This document shows positions 23,134-31,215 of a stretch of 43,145 nucleotides of DNA, one piece after another. Position 1 is the first letter of the stretch; every line of letters starts with the position of its first letter. The position numbers were made by a program, and so were the translations under genes. The DNA is from Yinghuangia elevatio (GTDB lineage Bacteria > Actinomycetota > Actinomycetes > Streptomycetales > Streptomycetaceae). Under the pieces are notes generated by a model, which was not told where the DNA came from, searched no databases, and saw only the letters and a program-made list of their open reading frames with translations. The stretch covers positions 1 to 43,145 of the forward strand of contig NZ_JBEZFP010000080.1 in NCBI RefSeq assembly GCF_040649515.1, in the 5' to 3' direction.

Positions 23134-25212
23134 TCACCAGTCGACGTCGAACGCGTTCAACAGCGCTGCCGTGGACGGGACTTCCACGCCCTGTTCGGTC
23201 CAGATCGTCTTGCCCGACCTGCGGTAGCGGCTCCCCCACCGCGTGGTCAGCTGGGCGACCAGGAACAGGCCGCGCCCACCCTCGTCGGTGGCGACCGCGC
23301 GGCGCAGGCGCGGCTGCGTGTTGCTGGGGTCCGAGACCTCGCAGACCAGGATCTCGTCGCGGACCAGCCGCAGGCCGACCGGCGCTCCGGCGTACCTGAT
23401 GGCGTTGGTGACCAGCTCGCTCACCACCAGCTCGGTGGTGAAAGCCAGTTCCTCCAGACCCCATTCGCGCAGTTGACGGGAGGTCAGCTCGCGCGCACGC
23501 GACACCACCGAGGGGTCGGCAGGCAGCTCCCACTCCGCGACCGCGGCGGCGGGGATGGCGCGGGTCCGGGCGAGCAGCAGCGCGATGTCGTCGTCCCGGG
23601 CCGGGGTCAGCCGGGCGACGACCTCCGGTCCGATCACCTCCAGCGGCCGGTCGCGGTTCTCCGCGAGCACGTCGCACAGCAGGTCCATGTTGTCCCCGAC
23701 GTCGACGCCGCGGCGCTCCACCAGGCCGTCGGTGAAGAACGCCAGGACCGAGCCCTCCGGCAGGTCGATGTCGACCGCCTCGAACGGCATTCCGCCGACC
23801 CCCAGCGGCGGGCCGGGCGGCACGTCCACGAGTTCGGGGGCCTTGCCCGGCCGGAGCACGACGGGCGGCGGGTGGCCGGCACTGGCGATCGAGCAGCGCC
23901 GGGCCACCGGGTCGTAGACGGCGTAGAGGAACGTCGCGCCCTGGGCGGCCAGTTCGGAGGTCGGGTCGTCCGGGTCGTGCTCCGGCCAATAGCTCAGCAC
24001 CAAGTCGTCGAGGTGGCTGAGCAGTTCGTCCGGCTCCAGATCGAGGTCGGCGAGCGTCTGGACGGCGGTGCGCAGCCGCCCCATCGCGGCCGTCGCCCCC
24101 AGTCCGTGGCCCACCACGTCGCCGACCACGAATCCGGTGCGCAGCGACGACAGGGCCAGTACGTCGAACCAGTCGCCGCCGACCCCCGCTTCGCCTTCCG
24201 ACGGGAGGTACGTGCCGGCCGTCTCGGCGGCCGCCGTCCGCGTGACCGGGCGCGGCAGCAGGCTCCGCTGCAGGGCGACCGCGGTGCGGTGCTCGCGGGT
24301 GTAGCGCCGGGCGTTGTCGACGCCGATCGCGGCACGGGAGGCGATCTCGGCGAGGAGGTCGGCGTCCTCGTCGTCGAAGTTGCGTTCGGTCCCGGTACGC
24401 CACAAGGTGACGGCTCCCAGCACCAGCCCGCGGGCGAACAGCGGGATGGCGAGCATCGAGTGCGCGCCCTCGGGGATGATGCTGCGCAGCCCGGGCCCGT
24501 CGAGGCCGAGCGCCTCGGCCAGCACCGCCATGTCGGACACCGCCACGGCCGCGCCCTCGGCCACCGGCCGCAGCAGATTGCTGTCCGCGAACTCGGGCAG
24601 GAGGTCGCCGATTCCCGCCACTTCGCTGGGCCATTCGGCCTCCCCCGACGGCGCCACCGCGACCCGCCGCAGTTTGGGCGCGGTGGTGTCGATGACGCCG
24701 GGCTCGTCGCCGTGCAGCACGGGCTCCGCCAGGTCCACGGACGCCAGGTCGGCGAGGTCGGGGACGAGCACCTCGACCAGGCTACGGGTGGTCTGGACGA
24801 GGTCGAGGCTGGCCCCGATACTCGCGGCGGCCTGATGCGCCAATCGGGTGTAGCGCTGGGTGCGCTCCTGAGCCGCCTCCCACTCCGCGGCGCGCTCGCG
24901 CGGCAGCAGCAGGACGAGCCACCCGTGTTCGTCGGCGTTCCCGGCGAGCGGCTGGGCGGCGTACCGGAAGTCGAGCGAGGCGCCGGTTCCGGAGGCGGCC
25001 CGGAACGTGGCGGAGCCGGCGCGGGTGGCCCCGGTGCCCGCCACCAGCGCGGCACGCAGCCCGTCGGCGAAGTCCAGGCCCGCGAGCAGACGTCGCGCGG
25101 CAGGAGTCGACCACGCGACCGTCCCGTCCGCGCCGAGCACTACCGCGGCAGCCTCGACACCGTCGACCAGAAACGGCACCTCTCCGGTACCGGTCCCGCC
25201 GGGTGATCCCAT
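23134..25212 (-). CDS. PAS/GAF/PP2C (SpoIIE) phosphatase with ATPase domain
   Basis: 692 residues. Domains in order: a PAS-like sensor (about 15-105, VDGVEAAAVVLGADGTVAWS), a GAF domain (about 130-300, AHSMLAIPLFARGLVLGAVT), a SpoIIE/PP2C phosphatase (about 320-530, GEAGVGGDWFDVLAL, VVGDVVGHGLGATAAMGRLR, LAFFTDGLVERRG, DDDIALLL) and a GHKL anti-sigma-type ATPase (about 555-680, ELVVSELVTNAIRYAG, DEGGRGLFLVAQL). It probably dephosphorylates an anti-sigma-factor antagonist and/or phosphorylates one in a partner-switching pathway. The ATG at 25212 is preferred over an upstream in-frame start because the upstream part is non-homologous. Neither antagonist nor sigma factor is next to it. Confidence 0.92.
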   Translation of the reverse strand: MGSPGGTGTGEVPFLVDGVEAAAVVLGADGTVAWSTPAARRLLAGLDFADGLRAALVAGTGATRAGSATFRAASGTGASLDFRYAAQPLAGNADEHGWLVLLLPRERAAEWEAAQERTQRYTRLAHQAAASIGASLDLVQTTRSLVEVLVPDLADLASVDLAEPVLHGDEPGVIDTTAPKLRRVAVAPSGEAEWPSEVAGIGDLLPEFADSNLLRPVAEGAAVAVSDMAVLAEALGLDGPGLRSIIPEGAHSMLAIPLFARGLVLGAVTLWRTGTERNFDDEDADLLAEIASRAAIGVDNARRYTREHRTAVALQRSLLPRPVTRTAAAETAGTYLPSEGEAGVGGDWFDVLALSSLRTGFVVGDVVGHGLGATAAMGRLRTAVQTLADLDLEPDELLSHLDDLVLSYWPEHDPDDPTSELAAQGATFLYAVYDPVARRCSIASAGHPPPVVLRPGKAPELVDVPPGPPLGVGGMPFEAVDIDLPEGSVLAFFTDGLVERRGVDVGDNMDLLCDVLAENRDRPLEVIGPEVVARLTPARDDDIALLLARTRAIPAAAVAEWELPADPSVVSRARELTSRQLREWGLEELAFTTELVVSELVTNAIRYAGAPVGLRLVRDEILVCEVSDPSNTQPRLRRAVATDEGGRGLFLVAQLTTRWGSRYRRSGKTIWTEQGVEVPSTAALLNAFDVDW

Positions 25213-25517
25213 CCTCGCTCGCCTTTGCCGTCGCGTTGCCGGAGCTTCAGTGAATCCCGGTGACCCGGGTGTTTCCACCCGAATGACCCGCTGAAGGACT
25301 CGTGCCGGTGGCACCACAGGCTACGTGCCCGATCCGGCGGCGAACGATGCGCGCGGAGCGGACGACTCCTCCTTGCGAGGTGTCCGGCGCGGTTCTTGCA
25401 AGGTGTCCGGCGCGGTCCTTGCGAGGTGTCGGGAGCGGGCTCGGGACAGGGGCCCGGCGAGGGTTCGCACCGGGGGCTGCGGAGCCCGCGTCGAGGGGCG
25501 GCCGGGCGTACGCGGCG
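25213..25517. other. Intergenic region with 23-bp repeats
   Basis: 305 bases between the GNAT gene end and the phosphatase start, both on the minus strand. It holds three 23-bp tandem repeats and no convincing gene. It should hold the phosphatase promoter. Confidence 0.5.
25371..25439. repeat. Three tandem 23-bp repeats
   Basis: Three copies beginning at 25371, 25394 and 25417, each with the core ttgcgaggtgtccggcgcgg; the second has caa for cga and the third diverges at its end (gtcgggagcgg). They lie about 160 bp upstream of the SpoIIE-type gene and just after the end of the GNAT gene. Confidence 0.85.
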
Positions 25518-26045
25518 TCAGGCCGTCCGGGTGACGGGCGCGGCGTCGCGGCGGTAGCGCGTCATGGGGCCGAGCAGGCCCGGGACGGTCTCGTAGGGGA
25601 CAAGGCCCAGACGCGTGACGATCGCGGCCGACGCGGTGTTCGCCTCGTCGACCTCGGCGAGCACGAAGGGCAGGCCGAGGGGACCGAGGGCGTGCCCGAC
25701 CACCGCCCCCGCGGCCTCGGTCGCGTAGCCCTTGCCCCACGCTTCGGGGGCGACGCTGTAGTACACCTCGAGCCCGAGGTCGTCGAGGGGTCGCAGGCCC
25801 GCCGTGCCGATCAGCGGCCCTCCGTCGGTGGTACGCGCGATCCAGAGTCCGGCCCCCGCGGCGGCGAAGTCCCGTGCGCTGTCCTCGATCAGGACGTCGG
25901 TCTCCCGCGCCGTGGGCGGTACGCCGTCGAACAGGAAGCGGCAGACGTCGGGTTCGCTCCAGTGCCGGCGCAACTCGTCGCGGTCCGCGGTGCCGACGGC
26001 CCGCAACCGCAGGCGCTCGGTGTGCAGATCGTGATCGTGTGGCAT
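25518..26045 (-). CDS. GNAT family N-acetyltransferase (RimJ/RimL-like)
   Basis: 175 residues. It starts HTERLRLRAVGTADRDELRRH and has the acetyl-CoA-binding region VEVYYSVAPEAWGKGYATEA-type motif (here LEVYYSVAPEAWGKGYATEA, residues about 92-111) and the C-terminal ASAAIVTRLGLVPYETVPG. This is the RimJ/RimL group that acetylates N-terminal amino groups or small amines and antibiotics. It follows the DUF2071 gene after 10 nt on the same strand, so the two are cotranscribed. Substrate unknown. Confidence 0.92.
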   Translation of the reverse strand: MPHDHDLHTERLRLRAVGTADRDELRRHWSEPDVCRFLFDGVPPTARETDVLIEDSARDFAAAGAGLWIARTTDGGPLIGTAGLRPLDDLGLEVYYSVAPEAWGKGYATEAAGAVVGHALGPLGLPFVLAEVDEANTASAAIVTRLGLVPYETVPGLLGPMTRYRRDAAPVTRTA

Positions 26046-26055
26046 GCCGCAGACC

Positions 26056-26874
26056 CTACGCCGGTTCCGGGCCCGCGCACGTGACCGGAAGGCCGAAGCG
26101 GGCGCGTACGCCCGGCGAGTAGAGCACGCTCACCGGCGGGTCCAGGGGCGCGGACAGCCCGGCCGCGGTGATCAAGTCGTCGTCCAAGTGCAGGAGTTCC
26201 GCCTCGTGCAGCGGCCAGCGGCGGTGTGTGTTGGGCAGGTAGAGCGTGCGGCCGTGCCAGGCGACGTGCAGGCCCCAGCGGGCGGTGAGGAAGTCGGTGA
26301 GCGGGTCCGGGTCCGCGATGCGGTCGTGGACGCGGATGTGCACACTGCCCCCGGCGCCGCGCGGGCGCGGTGCGCGGCGCCGCGTCGTGTAGCGGAACTC
26401 GGGCGCCGTGCGCGTGCCGAGGCGGCAGACGTCCATGCGCGCCCACATGTACGGGAGCCCGAACACCCCTCGCGCGACCAGGACGGGCACCAGGCGTGCG
26501 GCCTCCAGCGAGCGGAACACCACACCCCGGCGGCCGGCCTCGTCGACCGAGTAGAGGCGTACGTTCGTCTCCGCGAAGCTGCCCAGGTACGGGATGCCCG
26601 GCCCCCAGCCGATGCCCACGCGGTCCATGCGGAACGGCACGAGGCCGACGTACGTGCGCCCCTCGAACGTGTCGGGCACGGTTCCGCGCGGCAGCAGCGG
26701 CGCCACGGCTGCGGGGTCGACCGGCCAGTGCAGGAAGGTCAGATCCAGCCAGCTCTGGCTGAGCACGACCGGGCGCACCGGCCGCGGCGCGGACCGCGTC
26801 ACCGGTTCGGGTTCCGGTCCCGGTTTCGCCCCCGGTCCCGGTTCCGGTCGCAGGCCACCCGGTTCGGTCGTCAT
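26056..26874 (-). CDS. DUF2071 (YqjF) family protein
   Basis: 272 residues. After a Pro/Glu/Gly-rich N-terminus (residues 1-32), SQSWLDLTFLHWPVDPAAVA, LPRGTVPDTFEGRTYVGLVPF and ETNVRLYSVDEAGRRGVVFR are typical of DUF2071, related in fold to acetoacetate decarboxylase-like proteins. The function is not established; no catalytic lysine can be assigned with confidence. GGAG precedes the ATG at 26874. It is first in an operon with the GNAT acetyltransferase. DUF2071 proteins are widespread in Streptomyces and bacilli. Confidence 0.9.
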   Translation of the reverse strand: MTTEPGGLRPEPGPGAKPGPEPEPVTRSAPRPVRPVVLSQSWLDLTFLHWPVDPAAVAPLLPRGTVPDTFEGRTYVGLVPFRMDRVGIGWGPGIPYLGSFAETNVRLYSVDEAGRRGVVFRSLEAARLVPVLVARGVFGLPYMWARMDVCRLGTRTAPEFRYTTRRRAPRPRGAGGSVHIRVHDRIADPDPLTDFLTARWGLHVAWHGRTLYLPNTHRRWPLHEAELLHLDDDLITAAGLSAPLDPPVSVLYSPGVRARFGLPVTCAGPEPA

Positions 26875-27028
26875 GACTCCAGTTTGCCGGGGCGGATCAA
26901 GTCCCGTGGCCGCGCATCGGCACCAGGTCGCCACCCCACCCGTCGAGCACCGCCCCATCCCCGTCGGTCCTGGCCCCCGACTCCAGTTCGGCGAGCGCGT
27001 TGCCGCCACGGGCGTTCTTCGCGGCGCG
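26875..27028. other. Intergenic spacer upstream of DUF2071
   Basis: Between the DUF2071 start and the end of the frameshifted small gene at 27029. No gene or strong hairpin seen. It presumably contains the promoter for the DUF2071-GNAT operon. Confidence 0.4.
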
Positions 27029-27251
27029 CTACAGGCTGTCGAGAAAGGCGTCCAGCGCTTCCGCTGCCGTCCGGCGGGATTCCTCCGGGGTCGCCGTCCC
27101 CATCTCCGTCACGAGGCTCTGGATCAGGCGGTCCGGGGTGTCGTGCAGGACTCGCGCGTGCGCAAAGGCGTACCGCTTCCATTCGGTTCCGGAGCCGGGC
27201 AGGGCGTGCGCGCGTGCGGAAATCGGCGACGGTCATCGCCCACGCGTCCAT
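27029..27251 (-). pseudogene. Small frameshifted gene, about 74 aa
   Basis: Read leftward from ATG 27251, MDAWAMTVADFR has GC-rich third positions, then the coding signal jumps by one base into a second frame that reads GTEWKRYAFAHARVLHDTPD onward to a TAG at 27029 (LDAFLDSL). The switch falls in a CGCGCGCAC run near 27205-27215, a place prone to one-base slips. Joined, it would give one continuous protein of about 74 residues. I do not recognise the family. A sequencing error or a true mutation could explain it; chance is also possible because the gene is short. Confidence 0.4.
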
Positions 27252-27307
27252 GCGGTCGTCGCGCCGCGTATGTGCGGCAATATCGCCGGCCTGGCGGCGG
27301 ACACGGG

Positions 27308-27339
27308 AAAGCCCCGCGCGCCTTGACGCACGGGGCTTT
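27308..27339. promoter_or_regulatory. Inverted repeat upstream of helR, RAE-like
   Basis: Perfect 9-bp arms aaagccccg (27308-27316) and cggggcttt (27331-27339) with a 14-nt spacer. No gene ends here on either strand, so it is not an ordinary terminator. The right arm, cggggctttgcacgagg, partly resembles the rifamycin-associated element as I remember it (ggggcttgcggcaagg), which marks rifamycin-induced genes including helR. Confidence 0.5.
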
Positions 27340-27353
27340 GCACGAGGTATATT
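27323..27353 (+). promoter_or_regulatory. Candidate helR promoter
   Basis: ttgacg (27323-27328) and tatatt (27348-27353), 19 bp apart, resemble housekeeping -35 and -10 boxes with a longer-than-usual spacer. The right arm of the inverted repeat lies within the spacer. A transcript starting near 27360 would have a leader of about 90 nt. Confidence 0.5.
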
Positions 27354-27451
27354 GGGTGATTCTGCATACCGTTGATTCGCCGGTTACGTCACGGTCGAAT
27401 TCGCGAATGCGGAATGATTAATGTAGTCATTGTAGCCGTCCGGGAGTCGAA

Positions 27452-29755
27452 TTGTCAAACGCGGAATTGCGACACGAACAGGAATTCATCGACGTCCTGT
27501 ACGCGCGCCTCGCGGACCTGCGTGCCGAGGCCGAGGCCGCGGTTACGCGCGAACTCGGACGCGAAGACGACGGCACCCGGCAGGCGCGCGTGGAGCGCGA
27601 CATCGCGGTCTTCGAGCAGTCGGCCCTGGTCGCCGCGCTGACCGCCGGCGAGAACGGCCTGTGCTTCGGACGCCTGGTGTTCCGCGACGGCGCGGACCAC
27701 CACATCGGGCGCATCGGCATCCGCCGCGACGACGCCGAGCACTCCCCGCTGGTGATCGACTGGCGGGCCGAGGTCGCCCGGCCGTTCTACCTCGCGACCG
27801 GGCACACGCCGATGGGTCTGCGCCGCAGACGGCACATCACCACGTCCGGCAAGCGGGTGACCGCGCTGCACGACGAGATCCTCGACCTCGCGGACGACAC
27901 CCGCACCGGCTTCGAGGGGTCGGACGCCGACGCCGTCCTGCTCGCCTCCCTGGACGCGGCGCGCACCGGGCGCATGCACGACATCGTGCAGACCATCCAG
28001 GCCGAGCAGGACCGCATCATCCGCGCGCCGCACCGCGGCGTCCTGGTCGTCGAGGGCGGCCCCGGCACCGGCAAGACCGTCGTCGCGCTGCACCGCGCCG
28101 CGTTCCTGCTGTACGCCAACCGCGAGCACCTGACCCGCCGGGTCGTCCTCGTCGTCGGCCCGAACCCGGCGTTCCTCGGCTACATCGAGGACGTCCTGCC
28201 GTCGCTCGGCGAGACCGGCGTGCTGTTCGCCACGCCCGGCGAGCTGTTCCCCGGGGTCACCGCGACCGCGATCGACACGCCGGCGGCGGCCGAGGTCAAG
28301 GGGCGGGCCGCGATGGCGGAGGTGCTCGGCCGCTTCGTCGCCGACCAACAGCGGGTGCCGGAGACGCCGTTGGTCATCGGGCACGACGACGGGGACCTCT
28401 TCCTCGACGCGGCGATCGCGGAGGCCGCCCGCCGCAAGGCGCGGGCCACCCTGCTGCCGCACAACCTCGCGCGCCCGGCCTTCGCGTCGCGCGTGATCGA
28501 CGGGCTCACCGAGCAATTGGTGGACCGGCTGGGCGCGGACCCATACGGCGGACCGAACTTCCTGGGTTCGGAGGAGGTCGCGCAGTTGGCCATGTCGGTC
28601 GCCGAGAGCCCGGCCGTGCAGCTGGCCGTCGACGAGCTGTGGCCGCGCCTGACCCCGCAGGGGCTCGTCGCGGACTACCTCGCGGACCCGGTGTACCTGC
28701 CCGACGAGGACGCGGCGGCGATCCGGCGCCCGGCCGCGTACGACCCCGTCTTCGGGACGTCGGCGACCGCCGAGACGACCGTCGAATGGACGGTCGCCGA
28801 CGTGCCGTTGCTCGACGAGGCGGCCGAACTCCTGGGCGAGGACGACTCCCTGGCCCGGGCGGCGGCGGAGGCCGAGCGCCGGCGGCAGATCGCGTACGCG
28901 CAGGGCGTGCTCGACCTGTCGTACGGCTCGCGCACCCAGGAGTTCGAGGACCGCGAGGACGAGGACTCCGAAGTGCTGAGCGCGCACGACCTCGTGGACG
29001 CCGAACGGCTGGCGGCCCGCCAGGAGGAATTGGACTTCCGCACCTCCGCCGAGCGGGCGGCGGCGGACCGCACCTGGGCGTACGGCCACATCGTGGTCGA
29101 CGAGGCGCAGGAACTGTCGGCGATGGCCTGGCGGTTGCTCATGCGGCGCAGTCCGACCCGGTCGATGACGCTGGTCGGCGACCCCGCGCAGACCTCGGAG
29201 CCGGGCGGCTGCGGGTCGTGGGACCGCATCCTGATGCCGTACGTCGAAGGGCGTTGGGAGCGGGTGCGGCTGGGCGTGAACTACCGTACGCCGACCGAGA
29301 TCATGGAGGTCGCGGCCGACGTCATGCGGGCGGGCGACCGGGCGTTCGAGCCGCCGGAGTCGGTGCGTTCGACGGGCGTGAAGCCGTGGTCGCGGCACGC
29401 CGCCGACGTGCCCGCGGCGGTGGCGCAGGCGGTCGCCCGGGAGGGCGTGGGCGCCGACGGCGGAGGCGCCGCGGGGCGCGTCGCGGTGATCTCCCCGCCG
29501 GAGTTCCTCGACGCGGTGGCCGCGGCGGTCCCGCACGCCGAGCGCGGCGTCGAGCCGGACCTGACGCGCCCGCTGGTGCTGCTGGACCCGCGGCAGGCCA
29601 AGGGTCTGGAGTTCGACTCGGTGATCGTCGTGGAGCCGGCGGCGTTCGCCCTGGCCGACCTGTACGTGGCGCTGACCCGTGCGACGCAGCGGCTCGGGGT
29701 CGTGCACGCCGGCGAACTCCCGGCCGGACTCACCGGACTCGCCCCGGCAAGCTGA
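27452..29755 (+). CDS. helR: HelR-like RNA polymerase recycling motor ATPase
   Basis: 767 residues, close to the length of Streptomyces HelR, a HelD-family superfamily 1 helicase-like protein. HelR removes stalled RNA polymerase from DNA and protects it from rifamycins. The charged N-terminal helical arm (about 1-60) is the part that enters the polymerase secondary channel in relatives. Walker A GGPGTGKT is at 202-209; Walker B VVDEAQELSAMAW is near 549; VGDPAQTSEPGG, RLGVNYRTPTEIM, AKGLEFDSVIVVEP and LYVALTRATQRLGVVH are motifs III-VI. The start is TTG with GGGAG before it, possibly to lower basal translation. The family split between HelR and other HelD proteins needs a tree. Confidence 0.87.
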   Translation: MSNAELRHEQEFIDVLYARLADLRAEAEAAVTRELGREDDGTRQARVERDIAVFEQSALVAALTAGENGLCFGRLVFRDGADHHIGRIGIRRDDAEHSPLVIDWRAEVARPFYLATGHTPMGLRRRRHITTSGKRVTALHDEILDLADDTRTGFEGSDADAVLLASLDAARTGRMHDIVQTIQAEQDRIIRAPHRGVLVVEGGPGTGKTVVALHRAAFLLYANREHLTRRVVLVVGPNPAFLGYIEDVLPSLGETGVLFATPGELFPGVTATAIDTPAAAEVKGRAAMAEVLGRFVADQQRVPETPLVIGHDDGDLFLDAAIAEAARRKARATLLPHNLARPAFASRVIDGLTEQLVDRLGADPYGGPNFLGSEEVAQLAMSVAESPAVQLAVDELWPRLTPQGLVADYLADPVYLPDEDAAAIRRPAAYDPVFGTSATAETTVEWTVADVPLLDEAAELLGEDDSLARAAAEAERRRQIAYAQGVLDLSYGSRTQEFEDREDEDSEVLSAHDLVDAERLAARQEELDFRTSAERAAADRTWAYGHIVVDEAQELSAMAWRLLMRRSPTRSMTLVGDPAQTSEPGGCGSWDRILMPYVEGRWERVRLGVNYRTPTEIMEVAADVMRAGDRAFEPPESVRSTGVKPWSRHAADVPAAVAQAVAREGVGADGGGAAGRVAVISPPEFLDAVAAAVPHAERGVEPDLTRPLVLLDPRQAKGLEFDSVIVVEPAAFALADLYVALTRATQRLGVVHAGELPAGLTGLAPAS

Positions 29756-29762
29756 CCGGACG

Positions 29763-29791
29763 CCCGTGGGCGGGCTTGCCCCGCCCACGGG
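29763..29791. terminator. Terminator after helR
   Basis: A perfect 12-bp stem, cccgtgggcggg (29763-29774), loop cttgc, cccgcccacggg (29780-29791), directly after the helR stop codon. It separates helR from the following small gene on the same strand. Confidence 0.85.
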
Positions 29792-29899
29792 TCCCGGCGC
29801 AGGTCGGCCGCGCATGGGCCGCACTTGGACTTCGCATGGGCCGCACGTCCGGCACACGCCGGTGGCATCGGCCGCGGAGACGCCCGGTAGCGTCGCGGC

Positions 29900-30232
29900 A
29901 TGACCGACGAGTTCGCGTACGCTCCGGGCCAGATCGTCACCGTGTTCCGCTCGCGCCTCCGTCCGGACGCCGCGCCCGACTTCCAGGCCGTCGCCGCCGA
30001 AATGCTGGAGACGGCCCGGGCGATGCCGGGATTCGTCGACTACAAGGTCTACGTCGCCGAGGACGGCGAGCGCGTGTCCGTCATCGTCTTCGAGACCGCG
30101 GAGCAACAGCGCGCCTGGCGCGAGCATCCCCGCCACCGCGCCGCGCAACAGGCGGGCAGGGAACGGTTCTACAGCGACTACAGCATGCAGATCTCGGTCT
30201 GCACGGCCGCGTGGCGCTTCCCGGACGCCTGA
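29900..30232 (+). CDS. Antibiotic-biosynthesis-monooxygenase-fold protein
   Basis: 110 residues. The strand-helix pattern IVTVFRSRLRPDAAPDFQAV, MPGFVDYKVYVAEDGERVSV and VFETAEQQRAWREHPRHRAA is the ABM dimeric ferredoxin-like fold. Proteins of this kind oxidise quinol-like small molecules or have no known activity. The ribosome-binding site is weak. It follows helR after a terminator and probably has its own promoter. It is convergent with the DUF1905 gene, 18 nt apart. It is not related to the large flavin rifamycin monooxygenases. A second ABM-like protein lies at 8612-8902. Confidence 0.87.
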   Translation: MTDEFAYAPGQIVTVFRSRLRPDAAPDFQAVAAEMLETARAMPGFVDYKVYVAEDGERVSVIVFETAEQQRAWREHPRHRAAQQAGRERFYSDYSMQISVCTAAWRFPDA

Positions 30233-30250
30233 GCCGCGCGCACGGCGGCG

Positions 30251-30538
30251 CTACTCCGTGATCCGCTCCTCAAGGCGTACGGTCACCCTGTCGCCGACCT
30301 CTTTGCCGATCACCTTCCGGACGTCCGCCTTGACGGGCAGCATGTGCGTGCCGTCGCCGCGTGCCATGAACGAGCCGCGGAAGGGCTTCCCGTCGATCGT
30401 GCCGCGCACCTTGACCAGGCCGCGTGTGCCGAAGAACTCGACCGATTCGGGCCAGACGACGTACGTCCAGCCTCCCGGGCTCGGGCTCTTCACCAGGTCG
30501 GCGCTGAACTTCTTGTCGATCCTGTGGTCCGGGGTCAT
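30251..30538 (-). CDS. DUF1905 domain protein
   Basis: 95 residues consisting of one DUF1905 beta-barrel domain: KKFSADLVKSPSPGGWTYVV, FFGTRGLVKVRGTIDGKPFR, GSFMARGDGTHMLPVKADVR and KVIGKEVGDRVTVRLEERI. The domain is often fused to a YdeI/OmpD-associated region, which is missing here. GGAGG stands 5 nt before the ATG at 30538; an in-frame ATG 12 nt upstream is less well placed. Function unknown. The thioesterase gene lies upstream on the same strand, ending 57 nt before. Confidence 0.9.
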   Translation of the reverse strand: MTPDHRIDKKFSADLVKSPSPGGWTYVVWPESVEFFGTRGLVKVRGTIDGKPFRGSFMARGDGTHMLPVKADVRKVIGKEVGDRVTVRLEERITE

Positions 30539-30595
30539 GGCGGCCTCCAAAGTTTCCGTGTCCGGTCCCCATATGACTTCGCGGACCGCCGAAAC

Positions 30596-31090
30596 TCATC
30601 GGTCGGCGGGCTGCCCTGACTCGGATTCCGGCCGGACGGCCGCGGGGAACGCGTACTTCTCCATCAGCGCCCGGCGCTCCGGCGGTACGGCGGTCGGACC
30701 GGATGAGGTCATGTGGACCAGCACGGATTCGCACAGGCCGACGCATTCGGCGTCGTGGAAGAGTCCGAGGCCGTACTCGAAGGACGACCGGCCGAAACGC
30801 GTGATGCCCACGCCGACGCGATACGTGGCGGGGAACGGGGCCTCGCGCAGGTAGCGCGTACGCGTCTCCAGGACCACGAACCGGAATTCGCGCACCTGCG
30901 AGAAGAGCCCCTCGCCGAACATGCGCATGTTGAGGTTGGCCCGGCCGTCCTCGTAGAACGAGGCGATGGCGACGTTGTTGACGTGCCGCTGGATGTCCAT
31001 GTCGCCGAACCGGGCCGGGACCTCGCGGACGAACGGATAGCTGTCCAGGCGCAGACGCGCCGGGTCGGGGACTTCGCGTACCTGTGCCAC
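30596..31090 (-). CDS. Hotdog-fold acyl-CoA thioesterase
   Basis: 164 residues. PARFGDMDIQRHVNNVAIASF is the 4-hydroxybenzoyl-CoA thioesterase-type motif with the catalytic Asp in the D(M/I)DxxxHVNN pattern. Strands ETRTRYLREAPFPATYRVGV and SVLVHMTSSGPTAVPPERRA complete the hotdog fold. It hydrolyses acyl-CoA or acyl-carrier-protein thioesters; substrate unknown. The GTG at 31090 is chosen from family length; there is no clear ribosome-binding site and the exact start is uncertain. The DUF1905 gene follows on the same strand. Confidence 0.88.
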   Translation of the reverse strand: MAQVREVPDPARLRLDSYPFVREVPARFGDMDIQRHVNNVAIASFYEDGRANLNMRMFGEGLFSQVREFRFVVLETRTRYLREAPFPATYRVGVGITRFGRSSFEYGLGLFHDAECVGLCESVLVHMTSSGPTAVPPERRALMEKYAFPAAVRPESESGQPADR

Positions 31091-31156
31091 CGGGCAAGCA
31101 TGCCGTACGCGTGCCGCGCACCCGTCAGGCGGGGACCAAGGCCCTGCCCGGACGCA

Positions 31157-31188
31157 CGAAGCCCCGCCGGCTACCCGGCGGGGCTTCG
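31157..31188. terminator. Strong terminator hairpin
   Basis: A 14-bp perfect stem, cgaagccccgccgg (31157-31170), loop ctac, ccggcggggcttcg (31175-31188). It lies just after the end of the membrane phosphatase gene (stop at 31216) when read on the minus strand and shields the thioesterase gene. Confidence 0.88.
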
Positions 31189-31215
31189 AGGCGTGTTCTG
31201 CGTCGAGGACGCTTC

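Noticed and set aside
27308..27339. Intrinsic terminator
   Set aside because: No gene ends beside it on either strand, and it overlaps the likely helR -35 region.
27356..27421. Short upstream open frame (GTG start, about 21 codons) in the helR leader
   Set aside because: The GTG lies at or before the predicted transcription start and has no ribosome-binding site, so a regulatory leader peptide is not supported.
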